NCBI RefSeq assembly: GCF_002127325.2 | Contig: NC_035448.2 | Coordinates: forward strand, 114,787,660-114,851,659 | Direction: 5' to 3' | Source: Helianthus annuus | Lineage: Eukaryota > Streptophyta > Magnoliopsida > Asterales > Asteraceae | Length of the DNA stretch: 64,000 bases | Part shown: positions 56,658 through 64,000 of the stretch, one piece after another | Layout of the letters: each line of letters starts with the position of its first letter | Position numbering within the stretch: the stretch's first letter is position 1 | The notes under the pieces: generated by a model | The model's input: only the letters and a program-made list of their open reading frames with translations | Told to the model about the DNA's origin: nothing | Database searches by the model: none | Made by a program: the position numbers and the translations under genes

Positions 56658-57035
56658 CGGTTTGGTTGGTGCACCCTACAAGGGTTTCGAGTGGGCTCAA
56701 AGGGGGTTTGCATCCCAACCGGCCCAACTGTTTCCTGTTCACTCGAGACCGGGTGGTCTCGAGTCGGGTTCGTTGGTCTCGGTTCACTATTATAACCGTA
56801 TATATATATATATGTATTACATGCACATAGTTTAATACAAGGATCACATAGCACACCCATATAATTTGCAAATTTCCATTTAATAATATATACACACACC
56901 ATGCTAATACAAGAAGGTTGTTCGGGAAAACCCGAAGTGTCACATTATCCCAAAGTTTTAAGAACTTTCGTCCCGAAAGTTAAGGCAGCCACTGTCAAGC
57001 TAGTACGTGTGAGAGTGTTTCAACGGGGTGTCACA

Positions 57036-58018
57036 TCATCCCCCCGTTAGTTTGGAATTTCGTCCCAAAATTCAGTTGTAGCTTCAGTGCTGGGAGTTTC
57101 GTTTGGGAACAACTGGGGATACTTGCACTTCATCTGGTCTTCCCGCTCCCAGGTAAACTCTGGGCCACGTCGCGAGTTCCAACGAACTCGCACGAGAGGT
57201 ATCTGGCTACGCTTGAGGGTCTTGGTTTCTCGATCCGTGATCTCAATCGGTTCCTCAGTAAAGTGTAGCTGTTCGTCAATAGTGAGTTCCTTGAAGGGGA
57301 TTATGAGTGTTTCATCTGACAGACACTTCTTCAGATTAGACACGTGAAAGACGTTGTGCACCGCACTCAGCTCTTCAGGCAGATTCAACCTATAAGCAAC
57401 CTTACCGATTTTCTCGGTAATTTCGAATGGTCCAACATATCGTGGATTCAGCTTGCCCCGTTTACCAAACCGAACCACACCCTTCCAGGGTGAGACTTTA
57501 AGTAGAACCCGGTCCCCGACCTGGAATTCTAGCGGTTTCCTATGCTTATCAGCGTAGCTTTTCTGACGGTTACGAGCTGCCGCCATGCGTTGTCTAATCT
57601 GGGCAATCTTCTCTGTTGTGTCTACCACCAGTTCTGGGCCTGTGACCTGGCTGTCACCAACTTCCGCCCAGCAAAGAGGTAATCGGCATTTACGACCGTA
57701 CAATGCCTCGAAGGGTGCTGCCTGAATGCTGGTGTGGTAGCTGTTATTGTAGGAGAATTCCACTAGCGGTAGGTGCTTCTCCCAATTCTTGCCAAAATCG
57801 ATCACACATGCTCTAAGCATGTCTTCCAAGGTTTGGATGGTGCGTTCAGACTGCCCATCCGTTTGTGGGTGATAAGCGGTGCTCATGTTCAAACGTGAGC
57901 CAAAGGATTTGTGCATAGCTTGCCACAACTCCGAAGTAAAACGGGCGTCTCGGTCGGAAATAATGGAGGTTGGCACCCCGTGCCTCGAAACTACTTCCTT
58001 TAAGTAAACCTCCGCCAA
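57036..58018 (-). pseudogene. Element A integrase core, C-terminus and chromodomain-like tail
   Basis: This 323-codon frame holds the second catalytic Asp ([14 protein letters not shown]), the Glu ([11 protein letters not shown]) and the segments [20 protein letters not shown] and [11 protein letters not shown]. It ends in a tail ([19 protein letters not shown]) that in Tekay-type elements belongs to the chromodomain region thought to guide insertion. It ends at FWDEIPN, just before the PPT. It is separated from the upstream frame only by one in-frame TAG at 58028-58030, where Lys is expected. Confidence 0.85.
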
Positions 58019-58027
58019 AGTAGAAAA

Positions 58028-59575
58028 CTAGTCTGTTTCCTTAATGGCCAAAAAGTGTGCGGACTTGGTCAATCGATCCACTATCACCCAAATAGTATCA
58101 TTCCCGCGTTGGGATCTAGGTAGGCCAGTGACGAAATCCATGGAAATATGTTCCCATTTCCATTTCGGGATTTCTGGTTGTTGGAGTAGGCCCGTTGGTT
58201 TCTGATACTCAGTCTTGACTCTTGCGCAGGTCAAACATTTGCTAATATATGTTGCTATGTGGGCTTTCATGCCAGGCCACCAATACGTAGTCCTTAAGTC
58301 GTGGTACATCTTATCCGAACCAGGATGTACTGAGTAACGGGACTTATGGGCTTCGTCCATTACAAGTTCACGTAGATCTCCGTAGAGTGGAACCCAAATG
58401 CGCCCTGTTACATAGTAAGCGCCATCTTCTTTTTGTTCTAATCGCTGCCTCGATCCTCGCAGGGACTCAGCCCTGATGTTTTCCGGTTTCAGAGCTTCAA
58501 CCTGAGCATTTCGAATCTGAATAGGGAGGTTAGACTGGATGGTAAGTTGTAGCGCTCGCACGCGCTTGGGCGTAGTGTCTTTTCGGCTGAGGGCGTCTGC
58601 CACGACATTGGCCTTGCCCGGATGGTACTTGATGGCGCATTCATAATCATTCAAGAGTTCGACCCATCGACGTTGTCGCATATTTAATTCCTTTTGCTTG
58701 AAGATATGCTCGAGACTCCTGTGATCGGTGTAAATAGTGCACCTGGTACCGTACAGGTAATGTCTCCATATCTTAAGAGCAAAAACCACTGCTCCCAGTT
58801 CCAAGTCGTGCGTAGTGTAGTTCCTTTCGTGAGTCTTAAGTTGTCGAGAAGCGTAAGCGATAACTTTCTCGCATTGCATCAGCACGCAACCAAGCCCATG
58901 GATAGACGCATCGCAGTAAACCACGAAATCGTCGGTATCTTCAGGTAACGAGAGAATAGGAGCACTACAGAGGTTATCCTTTAGCTTCTGAAATGCGGAT
59001 TCCTGGGCTTCATTCCATTTGTAAGCAATACCCTTCTGAGTGAGAGCCGTGAGAGGCTGAGCGATCTTTGAGAACCCCTTTATAAATCTACGATAGTATC
59101 CTGCCAATCCCAAGAATTGACGAACTTCGGTCGGAGTCTTAGGGGTAGGCCAATTCTTTATAGAGTCGATCTTAGCTGGGTCGACGTGAATCCCGTCCTT
59201 ATTGACCACGTGCCCAAGGAAATGGACTTTTCGAAGCCAGAAGTCACATTTCGAGAACTTGGTGTACAGTTGCTCATTGCGAAGGAGTTCGAGGATAAGG
59301 CGTAGGTGCTGTTCATGCTCTTCTTGACTTTTCGAGTAGATTAGGATGTCGTCGATAAACACAATCACGAATTTGTCGAGATAAGGCTTGCACACTCGGT
59401 TCATGAGGTCCATGAAAACCGCAGGCGCGTTAGTCATTCCAAAGGGCATGACCAGGAATTCGTAATGACCATAACGAGTTCTGAATGCAGTTTTGGAGAT
59501 GTCTTCATCACGGACTCTTAGCTGATGATAGCCCGATCGTAGGTCAATCTTAGAGTAGTAGCTCGATCCCTGCAA
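58028..59575 (-). pseudogene. Element A reverse transcriptase (palm), RNase H and integrase N-terminus
   Basis: This is a 515-codon frame. RT has [19 protein letters not shown] and catalytic FIDDILIYS. The connection has [16 protein letters not shown]. RNase H has [30 protein letters not shown] and ADALSR. The integrase zinc region has [16 protein letters not shown] and CLTCARVK, and the first catalytic Asp is in MDFVTGLP. All key residues are present. The 5' break is a one-base loss near 59588, between RYPLPRID and the rest of RT. Confidence 0.87.
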
Positions 59576-60993
59576 CTGATCGAATAGGTGTCGATACGTG
59601 GGAGAGGGTAGCGATTCTTGATGGTAACCTTGTTCAGCTCACGATAGTCAATGCACATTCGGAATCTGCCATCCTTCTTCTTAACAAAGAGTACTGGCGC
59701 TCCCCAGGGTGATGAACTAGGACGGATAAATCCTTTATCCAATAGTTCCTGCAGTTGCGTAGAGAGTTCCTTTAGTTCCGCGGGGGCTAGTCGATAAGGC
59801 GCACGAGCTATAGGCGCTGCTCCGGGAGGTAGCTCGATTTGGAATTCGACCTGACGGTGGGGAGGGAGTCCAGGTAGTTCTTCAGGGAACACCTCGGGGT
59901 AGTCGCGTACTACTGGATAATCTTCAATCCTCTTTTCCTTTTCCTGTGTGTTAGTGACAAGTGCTAAGATAGCGGTGTGCCCCTTCCGTAAACACTTCTG
60001 GGCCTTCAAGAACGATATGATGCCTGTGACTTCTCCGCCTTTGTCACCTTGCACGATGAGGGGTTTGCCAGAACGGCGGGGAATGCGGACCATTTTCTCT
60101 TGAGAGAGGATTTCTGCGCGATGTTTGGACAACCAATCCATACCGATGACGACGTCGAAGCTTCCAAGAACAACGATAGGGAAAAGATCGATGCTGTAGG
60201 TCTGACCAGACAGTACTAGTTTGCAGTCGTTGATAACATGTGAGGCCTCGATTTTTCTACCATTAGCTAGCTCGACGATATGTTTAGAACTTAGTAACGA
60301 AGGCGAGCGCTTAAGCTTCTTACTAATACGTAGGGACACATAACTAGCATCGGCTCCGGAATCAAATAATACAGAAACATAACGATCATCGAGTAGGAAC
60401 TTACCTGCCACGACGTTGGGGTCATTCCTTGCTTCTCCAGCTCCAATCACAAAAGCCCTTCCCCTTGCACCATTTCCAGAATTGTTGTTCTGATCGTTGT
60501 TCCCAGCTCCCTGATTGTTGTTGCGGTTCTGGTTCAGTTCAGGGCAATTCTTCTTAAAGTGTCCCTCAGCTCCACACTGGAAACAACCCTTGACGTTCCC
60601 ATGATGTTGCTGCTGCTGCTGGTTCTGTCCGGCGGGACGTGAACTCCTACAGTCCTTGGCCTCATGCCCCATCTTGTTACATCGCTGACACTGACTTTTC
60701 CCACAAGGCCCACTGTGATGTCGATTGCACTTGTTGCACTTGGGGTGGTTCCCGCGATAGCCACCCTGTTGTTGAGGGCCCTTGTTGTTGTCAGTTTTCC
60801 TTTGCTGGGTTGGGGCTTGAGTGGGGTTAGCATCCTTGCTTTGATTCCCTTCCCACTTACGCTTGTTGTCACCAGAAGTTCCAGCAGTAGCACTGATCCT
60901 TTTGGGCAGCTTGCCCTGTTCCACGGCCTGATCAGTGAGTTTGTGAGCAAGACGAACGACTGGCTGAATGGTATTGAGGTTGGCTGCAGTCAC
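59576..60993 (-). pseudogene. Element A Gag knuckles, protease and RT N-terminus
   Basis: This roughly 490-codon frame has a Gln/Asn-rich linker with three knuckle-like motifs: [12 protein letters not shown] (atypical), [14 protein letters not shown] and [14 protein letters not shown]. Protease [25 protein letters not shown], then [22 protein letters not shown] and RYPLPRID follow. It is separated from the capsid frame by one TGA at 61000-61002, where element relatives have an Arg codon; CGA to TGA fits CpG deamination. Confidence 0.87.
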
Positions 60994-60999
60994 ATGGCT

Positions 61000-61472
61000 T
61001 CATATTTCTGGAGCCAAGCCGTTGATGTACAATTCGATTCTTCGATACATAGGTCGAGACATGTTTGGGCAAAGAGCAACATAGTCGTTGGACTGTTTGG
61101 TGTATGCCTCGATCTCCGATCCAACCATCTTGAGCTCATAGTACTCGTTTTCGAGCTTGTGGATGTCATCCCTGTGGCAATACTCCTCCTTAATCATGTC
61201 CTTGAAATCCTCCCACGCAGTAGCATTAGCAGTTTCCAAACCAAACATCTGAATTTGCGCCTTCCACCAGGAAAGCGCGTTTCCTTCGAGCGTACCAGTA
61301 GCAAACTTTACCCAATTCGCAGGGGGACACTCACAGACAACAAAGACGGCTTCGACTTTCTCAATCCAGTGCAGAAGACCTATGGCACCCTCAGTACCAT
61401 TGAATGGGAGAGGTTTGCAATCCATGAAAGTTTTGAAAGTACACACATGTGGTTGCGCAGGTGCATGCTGGC
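61000..61472 (-). CDS. Element A Gag capsid region (exon 2)
   Basis: Starting at the proposed acceptor at 61472, it has QHAPAQPHVCTFKTFMDCKP, LLHWIEKVEAVF, GNALSWWKAQIQMFGLETAN, WEDFKDMIKEEYCHRDDIHK and RRIELYINGLAPEI, the Ty3 capsid pattern. The open frame extends upstream to 61539, but the added residues come from the intron. Confidence 0.8.
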
Positions 61473-61558
61473 CTGTTGTGAGAAGCGAAGCGTATAGGTT
61501 TAGGGATAAAAAGACGATGCGGCGGTAGGATCTAAACATCCTAAGATTACGAGTTTAC
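61473..61558 (-). other. Candidate 86-nt intron in element A gag
   Basis: On the minus strand it starts GTAAACTC after CCTGGAG and ends TTCTCACAACAG before GCCAGCATG. The donor GAG|GTAAAC is close to the plant consensus, and the interval is about the usual minimal plant intron size. Removing it joins AAHPG and QHAPAQ through one Gly codon (phase 1). Unspliced, translation stops 20 codons in. Same position and phase as 28469-28560 in element C. Confidence 0.65.
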
Positions 61559-61664
61559 CTCCAGGGTGAGCAGCGAAAGCTGCAGCCACCGTGTTAAGCA
61601 GGTTAGTGAATTGAGCCTGAGTCATGTTAATGTTTCCTCTTCCACGTCCACTCATTGTCTTCAT
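61559..61664 (-). CDS. Element A Gag N-terminus (exon 1)
   Basis: Two in-frame ATGs exist at 61664 and 61655; the second gives MSGRGRGNINMTQAQFTNLL. Only 32 codons plus one base precede the donor site. This Gly/Arg start followed by an Ala-rich helix resembles other Tekay-like Gag N-termini. It is missed by simple ORF calling because of its length. Confidence 0.7.
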
Positions 61665-61935
61665 AATCAGAAAACATAGTATGAGTATGGTGTCGTAATG
61701 TAGCGAGAATGAGAGAGGAGAGGGAGGTGTATCTATCTATCTAGGCACACTAGTACGTATAGCAAAACAGAAAACATGAAGTAAGCAGCAAGTAAACACT
61801 AGTCCGAGCTATGAGGTCAAATGTGTTGAGTCTTGCACTTGGAGTGTAGTGTCGTCGCGAGTCACGGGTTATAGTTTGGTTTTTTTTTCTCAAAAAGATT
61901 TTCCCCTTTTTAAAACCAAGTTCACTATAACCAAT
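61665..61935 (-). other. Element A leader
   Basis: This is non-coding sequence between PBS and gag. Unlike elements B and C it has no hairpin minisatellite and no room for an acidic ORF. A short TATC repeat lies at 61731-61742. Confidence 0.6.
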
Positions 61936-61948
61936 GGCTCTGATACCA
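61936..61948 (-). other. Element A primer-binding site (tRNA-Met)
   Basis: On the minus strand it reads TGGTATCAGAGCC, three bases from the 5' LTR at 61952. Confidence 0.88.
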
Positions 61949-61951
61949 ATC

Positions 61952-63916
61952 TGTCACACCCCCAAAATCCACCTGCGGAACACCACCGCTTGGGGGCGTG
62001 ACTGACCAGGATCCAGCCACCAATTATACTGAGCAATTTAATTAATAACATAAGTAATACTCACCAATCACAAAATTGGCAAATATCATAATTAAGGTTC
62101 AAAAGAATTTAAGTTTAGGTAATAGTTCAGATAAGTAGCGGAAGCATAGACAAAATAGTTTAGAACAAGATTCTTAGTTCAAGTTTGTTTAGAACTCAAC
62201 ACACGGGTTAGACGACCACTACACATCCGCAAGCTGCAAGCTCCTGAATCACTGAGTACCTGCAAAGCATGCAGTAAGGTGTCAACGTAAAGTTGAGCGA
62301 GTTCACTAGTTGTCCAGTTTTAGTTTTCGAAAACATAAGTTGTTTAGATAAAGCATTTATAATCACGTTGTGGGGAGCTACCCCATCTGTAAGCTCACTA
62401 AACTGTAGATACCGAAACTGTTGACGGAAAGTTGTTGTGCCCCGAGTCAATGTCTATCGTCATTGACCAAGATGCAAGGTCTACTAGTTCACGCCCGATC
62501 TCCCCCGGTCACGGTGTGAGGTTGTCAAACCTAATAGCGCTATCAACTAATAACCCGTTCGCCCCCCGGCGATTAATCGGTACTGTAAGCAGGGACTTAA
62601 GGTGATAGAGTTTCGTTTAGCTTGGCTAGTTGTGATTTATAAATAATATCCAAACGTATCTCCCCCGGAGATAGTAAATACCCATTCGGATTTCCCCCGG
62701 AAATAATAGTTTAAAAGTATTTTTCCCAAAGTTGGCAGTTTGTCCGTGTCCCTCCTTGGGACGCATGCTTTTAGTGTGTGAACTCAACTTGGGTTGCTCG
62801 GCAGATTAGGTTACTTGTCAAACACGCTGGTCACCACGTCCTAACATGGTTACCAGTATAGGTCAGGTTTGGGTACAGAGAATGTCACGTATATTTTACA
62901 CATAATCTAACACATAGCATGCATACAGTTACATGTAGAGTTATTGGGCCTGTTCTACTATTGGATCAGTCAACAGTATCAACTAACACATAGTTCAGTT
63001 AAAAAGGCGGCCCAAACAAATCACGTTATGGCCCAATAACTAAAGTGAACAGCCCAGTCGAGACAAGGTGGTCTCGACTCGAGAACATGCAGTCTCGAGT
63101 CGCAACCAGGAGGTCTCGGCTTGTAATGGTTGGTCTCGAGTGGTGCAGGCATGACTCGTAACCCCGGAGATCTCGAGTCCCGTCTCGAGTTGTCACGATG
63201 TGGTCTCGAGTCGAGACCTTGATGGTCCCGAGTCCCTGAAGTCCGTTTTGAAGTTGCTTGGTCCAGGTCTCGAGTCGCAACCGTTGCGGTCTCGAGTTGC
63301 AGCTTCATGGTCTCGAGTCGCAACCGTTGGTCTCGAGTCGTTTACCTGCTGATTCTGATGCATCTGCCCGAATTGTACTATGCAACAGAATTCTGATTTC
63401 CTGAGGTTATGTACTATCCAATGATATCACACAAACATGTTCCCTTGTCTAACACTTAACCAAAATGGATCAAACAACAAGTTTTTCAAATATTTGCAAC
63501 AACATTCAAACACATTCCACACACATTCATCATATGTTCATCATTTTAGGGTTTTCCTAACTTGATTGTTCAACCAACACATTCACTATGATTCACCGAT
63601 TTATTCATGTGGACTTAGAAGCAAATCACTAAACCTTCAACCCACCCAAACATGCATTTCACAAGCAACAATCATGTAACATTTATTCTAAACACCATCA
63701 ACATAAATCGGATGATCATGAACACCTTATACTAACAATCATTCATCATTCAAATGTCTTAGCACTTCATTAACATGCAAGAGTTCACATATTTCATCCA
63801 TTATTTCAATCATTCCAAATCAAATAGCACCATTATGCACCTAAACACCTAGTGAACATCTAAAACACTAACCGATTATGAAAAGGCACCGAATCAAGGA
63901 AGAAAGTGAGAAGTGA
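61952..63916 (-). mobile_element. Element A 5' LTR, interrupted
   Basis: It is colinear with 54515-56478, with about 22 differences by eye. At 63916, within GAGAAGTGA, it stops and a different LTR begins. The remaining 470 bp, including the promoter of element A, lie beyond the insertion. The GGTCTCGAGTCG array is at 63053-63342. Confidence 0.88.
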
Positions 63917-64000
63917 TGTCACACCCCAACCGATGGCGGAAACATCGGGATGAGACGAACAAATTGCTCAAAACAACATAACACTAAATGTGACAATATG
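63917..64000. mobile_element. Start of LTR H, nested in element A
   Basis: TGTCACACCCCAACCGATGG begins exactly where homology to the other element A LTR ends. The TGTCACACCCC end is shared with the ends of the A, B, C and F LTRs, suggesting another Tekay-like element on the minus strand. Only 84 bp are visible. Confidence 0.7.

Larger units (their letters stand above)
54515..56944 (-). mobile_element. Element A 3' LTR
   Basis: It begins TGTCACACCCCC. Two candidate inner ends exist, TGTCACA|TTATCCC at 56944 and TGTCACA|TCATCCCC at 57035. Element F, whose boundary is fixed by its second LTR, has the same doubled arrangement and uses the outer one, so 56944 is preferred. Frames inside, such as 55583-55885, are motif-array artefacts. 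Confidence 0.8.
54515..63916 (-). mobile_element. Element A: nearly complete Tekay-like Ty3 element
   Basis: It has a 3' LTR at 54515-56944 (or to 57035), gag-pol at 57036-61664, a PBS at 61936-61948 and a 5' LTR from 61952. All domains are present in the order Gag, PR, RT, RNase H, IN and a chromodomain-like tail. Lesions are few: one nonsense in gag, one frameshift in RT, one nonsense in IN. The LTRs differ at about 22 of 1964 positions. It is inserted in LTR G, and its own 5' LTR is interrupted by LTR H at 63917, so the far end is outside the window. Confidence 0.88.

Noticed and set aside
60664..61497. 277-codon plus-strand open frame
   Set aside because: It lies exactly opposite element A gag, has no motif, and arises because the minus strand is coding.

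Overview
The window is plant nuclear DNA made almost entirely of nested LTR retrotransposons; no host gene could be supported. The plant assignment rests on primer-binding sites complementary to initiator tRNA-Met and tRNA-Asp, multi-kilobase LTRs, and Ty3 Tekay/Del-like, Ty3 Athila-like and Ty1 Sirevirus-like proteins. The LTR families (ends such as TGTCACACCCC) resemble those I associate with Asteraceae; that is recollection, not a search result. Every element whose strand can be read lies on the minus strand, except one LTR fragment at 51917-54514.

Layout. 1-2364: AT-rich DNA with GC hairpins, a SINE-like stretch and an inverted-repeat element. 2365-25346: element D1, a gag-only Athila-like element (tRNA-Asp PBS). 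It holds a solo Tekay-type LTR in gag (3511-7124, TSD ACATA) and a pol-less Sirevirus-like copia element E (8912-24757, TSD ATTGG) in its 5' LTR. E in turn contains a decayed Tekay-like element F (12299-21330) whose LTRs are almost identical. 25380-48080: two further rearranged copies of the same nest. Each is a Tekay-like element (C, 25380-34694; B, 36026-45036) whose 5' LTR ends at the same ACATA word, followed by D-type sequence and the start of the same MITE-like element. 48081-54514: LTR-like fragments. 54515-63916: element A, a nearly complete Tekay-like element with few lesions, whose 5' LTR is interrupted at 63917 by the start of yet another LTR (H).

The most interesting observations are these. 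(1) Gag of A and gag of C, two different Tekay families, each contain a short GT-AG interval of 86 and 92 nt at the same position and phase; removing it joins the two gag parts in frame. (2) The 5' leaders of B and C hold a roughly 22-bp minisatellite in which every unit is a small hairpin, with paired base changes between units. (3) Six LTR-element families here each carry their own short, often palindromic motif repeated about 8-17 times in LTR or leader. (4) B and C have a long acidic, proline-rich ORF upstream of gag. (5) F has near-identical LTRs around an unrecognisably decayed interior. (6) D ends inside gag, where a purine-rich gag segment directly abuts the 3' LTR.

Relative ages by eye agree with the nesting: E LTRs differ at about 22 positions in 467 bp, A LTRs at about 22 in 1964 bp, and F LTRs at 3 in 2039 bp.
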